Below, piece after piece: positions 28,291 through 36,076 of a DNA stretch of 38,398 nt. The stretch is from JANRIG01 sp033765235 (GTDB taxonomy: Bacteria > Bacteroidota > Bacteroidia > Cytophagales > UBA9547), in contig JANRIG010000033.1 of NCBI GenBank assembly GCA_033765235.1, positions 1-38,398 of the forward strand, in the 5' to 3' direction. Each line of letters opens with the position of its first letter. Position 1 is the stretch's first letter. Below the pieces are notes generated by a model, which was not told the origin of the DNA, did not search any database, and saw only the letters and a program-made list of their open reading frames with translations. Both the position numbers and the translations under genes were made by a program.

Positions 28291-28695
28291 ATGCTCACTA
28301 AAAAATCAATTACTCAACTAAGCTATGAAATAACTGGCTGTGCTATCAAAGTTCATAAGACACTTTGACCCGGGTTGCTCGAAAGTGTATATGAAAAATG
28401 TTTGAAATATGAATTAGAAAAGAATGGGTATAAAGTTTTGCAACAAATGATTGTTCCAGTTGTGTGATTACTTGGAAATAGATATGGATTTAAGACTATA
28501 CTTGTTGGTAAATGACTCCATTGTGGTAGAACTAAAAGCTGTGGAAAATATATTACCAATTCATGAAGCCCAATTACTAACATACATGAAACTCCTTCAA
28601 AAACCTCAAGGGTATTAATAAATTTCTTTACAAATAACATTTCAAAATCAATGAAGCCGTTTGTGAATGATTTTTTTAGAGCACTGCCTGATTAA
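28291..28695 (+). pseudogene. Decayed GxxExxY-family (PDDEXK-like) gene
   Basis: Translation from the ATG at 28291 gives KKSITQLSYEITGCAIKVHK, then a TGA (28366-28368) where the family has Gly, then PGLLESVYEKCLKYELEKNG containing the GLLESVY hallmark. A second stop falls near 28465. After a frame change the text reads MDLRLYLLVNDSIVVELKAV and IHEAQLLTYMKLLQKPQGY, and after another change LINFFTNNISKSMKPFVNDF to a stop at 28693-28695. All three parts together cover a complete family member, so this is one gene with at least two frameshifts and two stops. It is a remnant between the regulator and the kdp promoter. Confidence 0.8.
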
Positions 28696-28696
28696 T

Positions 28697-28793
28697 CTTA
28701 ACAACCCTTCACTTCTTAATGGTTACATATTTTTTGAACCATGAAGGAATGAAGTAAAATGAACAAAAACTTAACATCCCTTCACTTCTTAAT
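28697..28793. repeat. Palindromic AT-rich intergenic repeat, copy 1 (double)
   Basis: Two forward units, 28697-28724 and 28770-28793, share the core CCCTTCACTTCTTAAT. Between them lies the inverted arm ACCATGAAGGAATGAAGTAA (28738-28757). The same arrangement recurs after kdpA, after kdpC and before kdpD. Confidence 0.65.
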
Positions 28794-28801
28794 AAGCATC
28801 G

Positions 28802-28843
28802 CACTTTCAAAACGATAGTGTACACCCTTTCAAAACGATAGTG
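28802..28843 (+). promoter_or_regulatory. Tandem 19-bp dyads, candidate upstream activator sites
   Basis: CACTTTC-AAAAC-GATAGTG at 28802-28820 is an imperfect dyad (arms match at six of seven positions). It recurs at 28825-28843 with one base changed (CCCTTTC left arm). The two share a 17-bp identical block at a 23-bp period. They are centred about 134 and 111 bp upstream of the predicted sigma-54 start point, the usual distance for enhancer sites bound by a dimeric Fis-type HTH. Binding by the regulator encoded at 26905-28248 is inferred. Confidence 0.65.
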
Positions 28844-28916
28844 TTTTCATATTGCAGCAAGATTTGTTTTATTTTTAACGCTCTCACAATAAGGTGTTTA
28901 AATATTTTTTTTCAGA

Positions 28917-28933
28917 TTGGCACAAGTGTTGAC
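28917..28933 (+). promoter_or_regulatory. Sigma-54 (-24/-12) promoter of the kdp operon
   Basis: TTGGCAC (28917-28923), five bases, then TTGAC (28929-28933) follows the TGGCAC-N5-TTGC consensus, with the required 10 bp between the GG and the -12 pair. The single departure is GA in place of GC at -12. Transcription would begin near 28945, 15 bp before the first small ORF. No TAnnTTTG-type promoter was noticed closer to the genes. Confidence 0.7.
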
Positions 28934-28959
28934 ACATCAATTATTAATTAATAATTCAA

Positions 28960-29046
28960 ATGATAGAAACGTTAATATTCATTACATCCGGCATATTGAT
29001 TTACATAATATTGTTAACATCAATTGATTGGTTCGAAAAAATATAA
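28960..29046 (+). CDS. Small membrane protein of 28 residues, first ORF of the kdp operon
   Basis: An ATG at 28960 opens a 28-codon frame. The peptide has one hydrophobic segment (LIFITSGILIYIILLTSI) and ends in DWFEKI. It lies right after the sigma-54 promoter and ends 3 bp before the kdpF ATG, so it has operon-like packing. I do not recognise a family. It could be an accessory subunit of the pump like KdpF, a leader peptide, or a non-functional frame. Spacing and composition favour a real gene. Confidence 0.55.
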   Translation: MIETLIFITSGILIYIILLTSIDWFEKI

Positions 29047-29049
29047 TTT

Positions 29050-29127
29050 ATGACAATCCTATATATTATCGCAATTTCTGTGTTTTTGTACATGGTCTTT
29101 GTATTACTCAACCCTCAAAAATTTTAA
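29050..29127 (+). CDS. kdpF: KdpF, small stabilising subunit of the K+-transporting ATPase
   Basis: A 25-residue single-span peptide, MTILYIIAISVFLYMVFVLL followed by NPQKF. The YMVFVLLNPQKF end is the typical KdpF finish (YxxYVLxxPExF). KdpF sits in the membrane against KdpA and stabilises the KdpFABC complex. It is placed 3 bp after the 28-residue ORF and 2 bp before the next small ORF. Confidence 0.85.
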   Translation: MTILYIIAISVFLYMVFVLLNPQKF

Positions 29128-29129
29128 TT

Positions 29130-29240
29130 ATGGAAACCATAAAATTACAAGACTTATTAGCTGATATAGCTGTATTAGCACTTACCATATTAATGTTTGG
29201 TATGATACTTCAAAAAGCAATTTTAATATTTAACCCCTAA
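29130..29240 (+). CDS. Small membrane protein of 36 residues between kdpF and kdpA
   Basis: An ATG at 29130 gives a 36-residue peptide: a polar start (METIKLQDLLAD), one hydrophobic span (IAVLALTILMFGMI) and the end LQKAILIFNP. It starts 2 bp after the kdpF stop and ends 7 bp before kdpA. A longer in-frame version from 29028 would overlap kdpF completely and is unlikely. I recognise no family. By position and topology it could be a further small Kdp subunit. Confidence 0.6.
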   Translation: METIKLQDLLADIAVLALTILMFGMILQKAILIFNP

Positions 29241-29247
29241 AAATTAT

Positions 29248-30942
29248 ATGTACACAGAAATTTTAGGAGTGATACTCATGTACATATTAGCGGTAGCACT
29301 GGCTATTCCGCTTGGGGTATATATAGGCAAAGTTATAAATTATGAAAACCCTTGGCTCAATGCAATATTTAATCCTGTAGATCAAATATTTTTTAAACTC
29401 AGCGGTATAGACCCCACCATTGAAATGAGCTGGAAACAACATTTGGAAGCATTACTTACCATCAATGTGGTGTGGTTTGTACTATCTATGTTAGTACTCA
29501 CCAATATGGGTTGGTTGCCTCTAAATCCGGATAGCAATCCATCTATGAGTGCTGATTTGGCGTTCAATACATCTGTGAGTTTTGTAACCAATACCAACCT
29601 TCAACATTATTCGGGCGAAACAAGCATGTCTTATTTGGGGCAACTTATTTTAATGTTATTTCAATTTATAAGTGCAGGTACAGGTATTGCTATATGTGCG
29701 GTATTATTTATAGCCATGAAAGAACGTACAACAAATACACTTGGAAATTTTTATTCACTGTTTGTAAGAAGCTGTACCCGAATTTTATTCCCTTTGGCTG
29801 TTGTGATAGCAGGTTTATTAGCGTTTAACGGTACTCCAATGACCTTTGAAGGCAAAGACACACTCAATACCTTAGAGGGCACAGAACAGCAAATTAGTCG
29901 CGGACCTATGGCTGCATTTGTAGCCATCAAGCACTTAGGCACCAATGGCGGCGGATTTTTTGGAGCCAACTCGGCACATCCATTAGAAAATCCAAACTAT
30001 ACTACCAACATTATTCTAATGGTAACACAAATGCTTATACCTATAGCGCTAATTTTTGCATTGGGATATATCATAAATAGAAAAAAATTATCATGGATGA
30101 TATTTGGAGTAATGAGTCTTGGATTTTTATTACTTACTGTTCCTACAGTTATTACAGAAATAAATGGCAATCCAAAAATTGCTCAAATGGGAATTGCACA
30201 ACCAATGGGTAATATGGAAGGTAAAGAAATACGCTTTGGAAGTGCAGCCTCAGCTTATTGGAGTATTGCCACTACAGTTATTTCTACAGGCAGTATCAAT
30301 GCCATGCATGATAGTTTTATGCCAATTAGCGGAATGAACCAAATGTTGGGCATGATGATTAACTCATTTTATGGTGGCTGTGGCGTGGGTATGCTCAATT
30401 TTTATATTTTCATTATTCTTGCTGTTTTTATCAGTGGGTTAATGGTGGGTCGTACACCAGAGTTTCTTGGCAAAAAGGTAGAGGCTAAAGAAATGAAGAT
30501 AGCTATGATTATTGCCTTACTGCATCCGTTCTTAATATTAGTAGGCACCGCCCTTGCTACCTCTTTGCCCGGCTTTACATCAACATCAGTCAGCAACCCC
30601 GGCTTTCATGGTTTTTCTCAAATACTATATGAATTTACATCTGCAAGTGCCAACAATGGAAGCGGTTTTGAAGGCTTGGGTGATAATACTCCCTTTTGGA
30701 ACATCTCTTGCGGGTTGGTAATGCTCATGGCACGTTACCTGCCCATCATTGGTCCCATAGCTATCGCAGGCATATTGGCAAGCAAAAAATACATTCCCGA
30801 AGGTAACGGCACATTAAAAACAGATACCCCAACCTTTGGATTAATGGTATTTGCAGTGATAGCTATTATAGCTGCATTAGCTTTCTTTCCTGCCTTAACA
30901 CTTGGACCAATAGCAGAATATTTTTCTATACTAAACCATTAA
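29248..30942 (+). CDS. kdpA: Potassium-transporting ATPase subunit A (K+ channel subunit)
   Basis: A membrane protein of 564 residues that binds and conducts K+ in the KdpFABC pump. The four selectivity-filter loops are visible: SFVTNTNLQHYSGE (111-124), GTNGGGFFGANSAHP (232-246), GGCGVG (377-382) and SANNGSGFEGL (467-477). NPVDQIFFKLSGID near residue 42 and GSINAMHDSF near 349 are also family-typical. The length equals the usual size. A palindromic repeat overlaps its stop codon and fills the gap to kdpB. Confidence 0.97.
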   Translation: MYTEILGVILMYILAVALAIPLGVYIGKVINYENPWLNAIFNPVDQIFFKLSGIDPTIEMSWKQHLEALLTINVVWFVLSMLVLTNMGWLPLNPDSNPSMSADLAFNTSVSFVTNTNLQHYSGETSMSYLGQLILMLFQFISAGTGIAICAVLFIAMKERTTNTLGNFYSLFVRSCTRILFPLAVVIAGLLAFNGTPMTFEGKDTLNTLEGTEQQISRGPMAAFVAIKHLGTNGGGFFGANSAHPLENPNYTTNIILMVTQMLIPIALIFALGYIINRKKLSWMIFGVMSLGFLLLTVPTVITEINGNPKIAQMGIAQPMGNMEGKEIRFGSAASAYWSIATTVISTGSINAMHDSFMPISGMNQMLGMMINSFYGGCGVGMLNFYIFIILAVFISGLMVGRTPEFLGKKVEAKEMKIAMIIALLHPFLILVGTALATSLPGFTSTSVSNPGFHGFSQILYEFTSASANNGSGFEGLGDNTPFWNISCGLVMLMARYLPIIGPIAIAGILASKKYIPEGNGTLKTDTPTFGLMVFAVIAIIAALAFFPALTLGPIAEYFSILNH

Positions 30943-30993
30943 GGGATTAAGAAAATGAAGAAAAACTTAATGACCCTTAACTTCTTAATGGTT
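30934..30993. repeat. Palindromic AT-rich intergenic repeat, copy 2
   Basis: AACCATTAAG (30934-30943) and CTTAATGGTT (30984-30993) are perfect inverted arms. Inside them GGGATTAAG faces CTTAAT-GA-CCC, extending the stem. The element overlaps the kdpA stop codon and ends 24 bp before kdpB, so the mRNA would fold into a hairpin between the two cistrons. Confidence 0.7.
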
Positions 30994-31017
30994 AATAAAT
31001 ATTAAACATCAAAAAAA

Positions 31018-33114
31018 ATGGCAAAAAATACATCCTTATTTCAAAAACAATTAGTTCAAGAAGCACTGGTACAATCTTTTGTGAAACTCAATCCTAAATT
31101 AATGTTTCGCAATCCGGTAATGTTTACTGTAGAGATTGGCACTACGGTTATGTTTATTGTATGTATATGGATATTGGCAGGCGAACAATCGCAAGGTAGT
31201 TTTGCCTATAATTTTGTGGTATTTATCATCTTATTGCTCACTTTACTTTTTGCCAACTTTGCCGAAGCCATTGCCGAGGCACGTGGCAAAGCTCAAGCAG
31301 ACAGCTTACGCAAAACCAGGGAAGAAACACCGGCTAAGCTTGTGAGAAGTGAAATGTTAAATGTAAACCATGACGATAAACCATATTTTACATCTCACAT
31401 CCCAAATTTTACACTAATCCCTTCATCACAACTCAAAAAAGGCGATGTATTTGTATGTGAAGCAGGCGATATTATTCCTTCTGATGGTGAAATTATTGAA
31501 GGATTGGCTACCATTGACGAAAGTGCCATTACCGGCGAAAGTGCTCCCGTAATTCGTGAGGCAGGTGGCGATAAAAGTTCGGTGACAGGTGGAACAAGAA
31601 TTTTATCAGATAGAATAATCGTGCAAGTGAATACTGAACAAGGCGAAAGTTTTTTAGACAAAATGATTGCCTTAGTAGAAGGCGCATCAAGACAAAAAAC
31701 TCCAAACGAAATTGCATTAACGATATTATTGGCAGGGTTTACACTAGTATTTATTATAGTTACCGTTACCCTAAAATCATTTGCAGATTATGCCAATACT
31801 CCCATTACCATTGCTGCATATATTTCGCTTTTTGTTTGTTTAATCCCCACTACCATTGGCGGATTGCTTTCTGCTATAGGTATTGCAGGTATGGATAGAG
31901 CTTTGCGGGCCAACGTGATTACCAAAAGTGGGAAAGCGGTAGAAACTGCCGGCGATATTGATGTATTGCTTTTAGACAAAACTGGCACTATTACTATTGG
32001 CAACCGCAAAGCAACTAACTTTTATCCTGCCAATGGGATTGACGAAAAGCACTTCATAAAATCATGTGTATTGGCCTCCCTCTCAGATGAAACTCCTGAA
32101 GGTAAATCTATCATTGAACTCAGTGAAAAGTTAAATGTAAAAAGTGAAATACAAGAAAAAATTTCACATCTCACATCTCAGACCTTACATTTTACAAAAT
32201 TCTCAGCAGAAACAAAAAGCAGCGGAGTAGATTTTGAAAATACACGAATAAGAAAAGGCGCATCTGATGCTATCAAAAACTTATGTGAAAAAGCAGGAAA
32301 TGAATACCCTGCCGAAATATCAGAAAGAGTAAAAATGATTTCAAGCAATGGAGGCACACCATTGGTAGTTTCTGAAAATGAAAAAGTGATTGGGGCAATT
32401 GAATTGCAAGACATCATAAAAACAGCCATAAGCGAGCGATTTGAAAGATTGCGCAAAATGGGCATCAAAACGGTAATGGTTACCGGCGACAATCCACTGA
32501 CTGCAAAATTTATTGCAGAGAAAGCAGGCGTAGACGATTTCATTGCTGAGGCAAAACCAGAAGACAAAATGAACTACATTAAGAAAGAACAAGCTGAAGG
32601 CAGATTAGTAGCCATGATGGGCGATGGCACCAATGATGCACCTGCCTTGGCTCAGGCAGATGTGGGAGTAGCTATGAACAGCGGCACACAAGCAGCCAAA
32701 GAAGCAGGCAATATGGTAGATTTAGACAACGACCCTACCAAACTCATTGAGATAGTAGAAATAGGAAAGCAACTGTTAATGACCAGAGGCACTTTGACTA
32801 CCTTTAGCATTGCCAATGATGTGGCCAAATACTTTGCTATCATCCCGGCTTTATTTATTGTGGCCATCCCTGCATTGCAAAGTCTAAATATTATGAATTT
32901 GCACAGCCCTCAAAGTGCTATACTTTCTGCAGTCATTTTCAATGCTATCATTATTCCTATACTTATTCCACTGGCATTAAAAGGTGTAGAGTATAAACCC
33001 ATTGGTGCAAGTGCATTGCTGCGCAGAAACCTGCTCATTTATGGGTTGGGTGGAGTGTTAGTTCCGTTTTTTGGAATTAAAGCGATAGATTTACTCGTTA
33101 CCTTATTTATTTAA
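31018..33114 (+). CDS. kdpB: Potassium-transporting ATPase subunit B (P-type ATPase)
   Basis: The catalytic P-type ATPase subunit of 698 residues. DKTGTIT gives the phosphorylated Asp320, and TGES (172-175) is the actuator motif whose Ser is the known inhibitory phosphorylation site in E. coli KdpB. TGDNPLTAKFIAEKAGVDDF and MMGDGTNDAPALAQADVGVA complete the phosphorylation domain. CLIPTTIGGLLSAIGIAGMD is the conserved membrane segment. Compared with E. coli it is about 16 residues longer, with a short insert around 111-135 before the actuator domain. Otherwise it is a complete, intact member. Confidence 0.97.
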   Translation: MAKNTSLFQKQLVQEALVQSFVKLNPKLMFRNPVMFTVEIGTTVMFIVCIWILAGEQSQGSFAYNFVVFIILLLTLLFANFAEAIAEARGKAQADSLRKTREETPAKLVRSEMLNVNHDDKPYFTSHIPNFTLIPSSQLKKGDVFVCEAGDIIPSDGEIIEGLATIDESAITGESAPVIREAGGDKSSVTGGTRILSDRIIVQVNTEQGESFLDKMIALVEGASRQKTPNEIALTILLAGFTLVFIIVTVTLKSFADYANTPITIAAYISLFVCLIPTTIGGLLSAIGIAGMDRALRANVITKSGKAVETAGDIDVLLLDKTGTITIGNRKATNFYPANGIDEKHFIKSCVLASLSDETPEGKSIIELSEKLNVKSEIQEKISHLTSQTLHFTKFSAETKSSGVDFENTRIRKGASDAIKNLCEKAGNEYPAEISERVKMISSNGGTPLVVSENEKVIGAIELQDIIKTAISERFERLRKMGIKTVMVTGDNPLTAKFIAEKAGVDDFIAEAKPEDKMNYIKKEQAEGRLVAMMGDGTNDAPALAQADVGVAMNSGTQAAKEAGNMVDLDNDPTKLIEIVEIGKQLLMTRGTLTTFSIANDVAKYFAIIPALFIVAIPALQSLNIMNLHSPQSAILSAVIFNAIIIPILIPLALKGVEYKPIGASALLRRNLLIYGLGGVLVPFFGIKAIDLLVTLFI

Positions 33115-33149
33115 AACTTAATTTTTCTTAAATTCTATTATTAAAAACC

Positions 33150-33704
33150 ATGAAAAAAAATATTATCCCCGCAATAAGGCTCACATTGGTTTGTCTTATA
33201 TTCTTTTGTGGCATTTACACAATTACCGTTTTAGGCATTTCAAAACTTGCGCCCGATAGTATGTCGTTTGCAAAAACAAAAGAAGGTTATTATGAAAACG
33301 TAGGACAAAGTTTTACCAATGACAAATATTTTTATTCACGCCCTTCTGCTGTAGGCTACAATGCAGCCGGAAGTGGTGGCAGCAACAAAGGTCCGAGCAA
33401 CCCTGATTATTTAGCCGAAGTACAAGCACGAATAGATACATTTTTGGCACATAACCCTGGTATAAACATCGCAGATCTTCCATCAGATTTGTTTACGGCA
33501 AGTGGTAGCGGAATTGACCCTAATATTTCTGTACAGGCTGCCAAAGTACAAGCAAAACGTATAGCAAAAATTCGTAACTTGAACGAAACCACAATCTATC
33601 AACTTATTGATCAACAAACCGAACAACCATTGCTTGGACTATTTGGCACAGAAAAAATAAATGTATTAAAACTGAATTTGGCACTTGATAATATTGAACC
33701 TTAA
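33150..33704 (+). CDS. kdpC: Potassium-transporting ATPase subunit C
   Basis: A protein of 184 residues with one N-terminal membrane span (about 8-30) and a periplasmic domain. The family motifs are FYSRPSAVGYNAAGSGGSN (about 61-79) and DLPSDLFTASGSGIDPNIS. KdpC associates with KdpA/KdpB and raises the affinity for K+. The gene follows kdpB after 35 bp, and its end abuts the third repeat cluster. Confidence 0.95.
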   Translation: MKKNIIPAIRLTLVCLIFFCGIYTITVLGISKLAPDSMSFAKTKEGYYENVGQSFTNDKYFYSRPSAVGYNAAGSGGSNKGPSNPDYLAEVQARIDTFLAHNPGINIADLPSDLFTASGSGIDPNISVQAAKVQAKRIAKIRNLNETTIYQLIDQQTEQPLLGLFGTEKINVLKLNLALDNIEP

Positions 33705-33709
33705 TGATA

Positions 33710-33807
33710 CTTAACGACCCTTAACTTCTTAATGATTATATTATTGCACCATGAAGGAATGAAGTAATATGAAGAAAATCTTAACGACCCTTAACTTCTT
33801 AATGTTT
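33710..33807. repeat. Palindromic AT-rich intergenic repeat, copy 3 (double)
   Basis: Two near-identical 28-bp units (33710-33737 and 33780-33807, 26 of 28 bases equal) share CTTAACGACCCTTAACTTCT. The inverted arm ACCATGAAGGAATGAAGTAA lies between them (33748-33767) and equals the arm in the copy before the kdp promoter. The cluster fills the kdpC-porin gap. Confidence 0.7.
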
Positions 33808-33812
33808 AACAA

Positions 33813-34886
33813 ATGATGAAACCCCTTTTATTCATTTTTATTATCACAAATATAGTATTGGCTCAAACAGACAGTACCAAAAGTCCACTTAAAATTAGCG
33901 GCTATTTAGAAACTTACTATAGCTACGATTTTAGAAATCCTGCAAATCATAACCGTCCGAGCTTTGTGTACTCACACAACCGCCACAATGAGGTAAACCT
34001 AAACTTAGGCTTTGTAAAATTGGCATACAACACCAACATAATAAGGGCCAACATAGCACTCATGGCAGGCACCTATGCCAATGCAAACCTTGCATCAGAG
34101 CCCGGTGTATTGAGAAATATTTTTGAAGCCAATGCAGGGGTAAAAATTTCAAGAAATAAGAACCTGTGGATAGATGCAGGTATTTTTGCATCGCACATTG
34201 GATTTGAAAGTGCTATTGGCAAAGACTGTTGGAACTTGACCAGAAGTATGCTGGCAGACAACTCTCCTTACTATGAAAGTGGTGCAAAAATATCATATAC
34301 AAGCAACAATGAAAAATGGTTGATAAGTGGGTTAATATTAAATGGTTGGCAACGCATTCAGCGGGTAGAAGGTAATAATATGCCTGCTTTCGGACATCAA
34401 ATTAATTACAAACCAAATATAAAGACTACACTCAACAGCAGCTCATTTGTGGGCAGCGACTCGCCCGACAGCACAAGACAAATGCGATATTTTCATAATT
34501 TTTATGGGCAGTTTCAATTGCATCAAAATTTTGGTCTGATAGTAGGATTTGATATTGGGGCTCAACAAAAAAGTAAAGGAAGCAGCGATTTCAACATTTG
34601 GTACACTCCTGTGATAATAGCCAAATACTCACCATCCAATAAAATAAGCATTGCGGCAAGAGGTGAATATTACAGTGATGCCAATGGGATAATAATTGTA
34701 ACCGGAACACTTAATGGATTTCAAACCTATGGCTACTCTATAAATTTTGATTATAATGTTTATAACAATATTATATGGCGAATAGAAGCAAGAAGCTTTA
34801 GCAGCAAAGATAAAGTATTTATGCTCAATGATTTGCCGAGCAATAACAACTACTTGCTTGCTACAGCCATGGCAATTTCATTATAA
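33813..34886 (+). CDS. Outer-membrane beta-barrel porin encoded within the kdp operon
   Basis: A protein of 357 residues with a signal peptide ending VLAQ (about 18). The mature chain begins with a barrel strand, ISGYLETYYSYDFRN, and alternates amphipathic strands to the end (NNYLLATAMAISL). It fits the beta-barrel porin-2 (BBP2, OmpL-like) family common in Bacteroidota. Two ATGs are adjacent (33813 and 33816). Its place between kdpC and kdpD suggests co-regulation with K+ starvation and a role in K+ passage across the outer membrane, an inference from position only. Confidence 0.8.
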   Translation: MMKPLLFIFIITNIVLAQTDSTKSPLKISGYLETYYSYDFRNPANHNRPSFVYSHNRHNEVNLNLGFVKLAYNTNIIRANIALMAGTYANANLASEPGVLRNIFEANAGVKISRNKNLWIDAGIFASHIGFESAIGKDCWNLTRSMLADNSPYYESGAKISYTSNNEKWLISGLILNGWQRIQRVEGNNMPAFGHQINYKPNIKTTLNSSSFVGSDSPDSTRQMRYFHNFYGQFQLHQNFGLIVGFDIGAQQKSKGSSDFNIWYTPVIIAKYSPSNKISIAARGEYYSDANGIIIVTGTLNGFQTYGYSINFDYNVYNNIIWRIEARSFSSKDKVFMLNDLPSNNNYLLATAMAISL

Positions 34887-34911
34887 AATTTAAGTAATAA
34901 GCTATAATTAA

Positions 34912-34941
34912 CCCTTAATGTACCTTAACTCCTTAATGGTT
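34912..34941. repeat. Palindromic AT-rich intergenic repeat, copy 4 (partial)
   Basis: A single diverged unit reading CCCTTAATGTACCTTAACTC and then CTTAATGGTT, ending 10 bp before the kdpD-like gene. It keeps the CTTAATGGTT arm found in copy 2. Confidence 0.6.
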
Positions 34942-34951
34942 ATACCATAAA

Positions 34952-36076
34952 ATGGAAGAACAAAAAAAATCAGCCCAGCACTTTCTTGACCTGATAAAAA
35001 AATCGAGAAGAGGAAAGTTTAAAATTTATATAGGCATGAGTGCCGGGGTAGGCAAGACGTATCGTATGCTGCAAGAAACTCGCACTTTATTGAAAAATGG
35101 CATTGATGTAATAATAGGTTTTGTTGAAACACACAACAGAAAAGAAACACACGAACTGCTCGAAGGATTACCTGTAGTGCCCAGAAGAAAGCTATTTTAC
35201 AAAGGCAAAGAAATAGAGGAAATGGATCTTCAGGCTATAATTAACTTACGTCCGGAAGTAGTAATTGTAGATGAACTGGCCCATACCAACATTGAAGGCA
35301 GCAAAAACGAAAAACGTTGGCAAGACGTAATAGAAATTTTGGATGCCGGCATTAATGTTATTTCTGCTGTAAATATTCAGCATATCGAAAGTTTGAATGA
35401 AGAAGTAAAGAATATTACTGGCGTTGAAGTAAAAGAAAGAGTGCCTGACAGTGTGCTGGCACAGGCAGATGAAGTAGTAAATATTGACTTAACAGCCGAT
35501 GAATTAATTACCAGATTAAAGGAAGGTAAAATATATCAGTCAGAAAAAATAGAAACTGCCCTTCAAAATTTTTTTAAAAGCGACCATATCCTGCAACTAC
35601 GCGAACTGGCACTTAAAGAAGTAGCTTCGCAAGTAGAACGAAAGGTAGAAACTGAGGTCACTAAAACTAATACTGTAAAACACGAAAAGTTATTGGCATG
35701 TATAAGCAGCAATGACAAAACAGCAAAAACAGTTATTCGTAAAACCGCTCGACTGGCAAATTATTATCACAGCAAATGGTATGTATTATATGTACAAACA
35801 CCTAAAGAAAGTGCAGATAAAATAGCCTTAGACAAGCAACGCTTTCTTATCAATAATTTCAAATTGGCCACAGAATTAGGGGCTGAAATTATAAAAGTAA
35901 AAAATGAGTCAGTGTCAAAAGCTATTATAGAACAGGCCGTCGAGAGAAATATTACAACTATTTGCGTGGGCAAACCACACATTAATTTATTGAAAATTAT
36001 TTTAGCTACTAATGTATTCAATGAACTTTTGAATAAACTATCTTCTAACAATATTGACCTTGTAATCTTATCATAA
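34952..36076 (+). CDS. kdpD: Truncated KdpD: N-terminal K+ sensor and USP domains only
   Basis: A protein of 374 residues against about 900 in classical KdpD. It has the KdpD signature domain: a Walker A-like GMSAGVGKTYRM (28-39), IIGFVETHNRKET (54-66) and VVIVDELAHTN (103-113). A universal-stress-protein-like domain follows (about 245-374). The four membrane spans, GAF region and histidine kinase of full KdpD are absent. There is no hydrophobic segment, so it should be cytoplasmic. The stop codon is followed with no gap by the ATG of a separate histidine kinase, so the two probably act together. The USP domain of some KdpDs binds c-di-AMP, but this is not shown here. Confidence 0.9.
   Translation: MEEQKKSAQHFLDLIKKSRRGKFKIYIGMSAGVGKTYRMLQETRTLLKNGIDVIIGFVETHNRKETHELLEGLPVVPRRKLFYKGKEIEEMDLQAIINLRPEVVIVDELAHTNIEGSKNEKRWQDVIEILDAGINVISAVNIQHIESLNEEVKNITGVEVKERVPDSVLAQADEVVNIDLTADELITRLKEGKIYQSEKIETALQNFFKSDHILQLRELALKEVASQVERKVETEVTKTNTVKHEKLLACISSNDKTAKTVIRKTARLANYYHSKWYVLYVQTPKESADKIALDKQRFLINNFKLATELGAEIIKVKNESVSKAIIEQAVERNITTICVGKPHINLLKIILATNVFNELLNKLSSNNIDLVILS

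Noticed and set aside
28366..28368. TGA read as glycine (alternative genetic code) in the GxxExxY gene
   Set aside because: The same gene has further stops and frame changes, and TGA acts as a normal stop elsewhere, for example at the end of porW. Decay explains it better.
28697..28843. CRISPR array
   Set aside because: Units are too few, unevenly spaced and partly inverted, with no cas genes; they fit palindromic intergenic repeats and regulator sites.
29028..29129. A 70-residue version of the ORF before kdpA starting at 29028
   Set aside because: It would overlap kdpF over its full length in another frame. The ATG at 29130, 2 bp after the kdpF stop, is the natural start.
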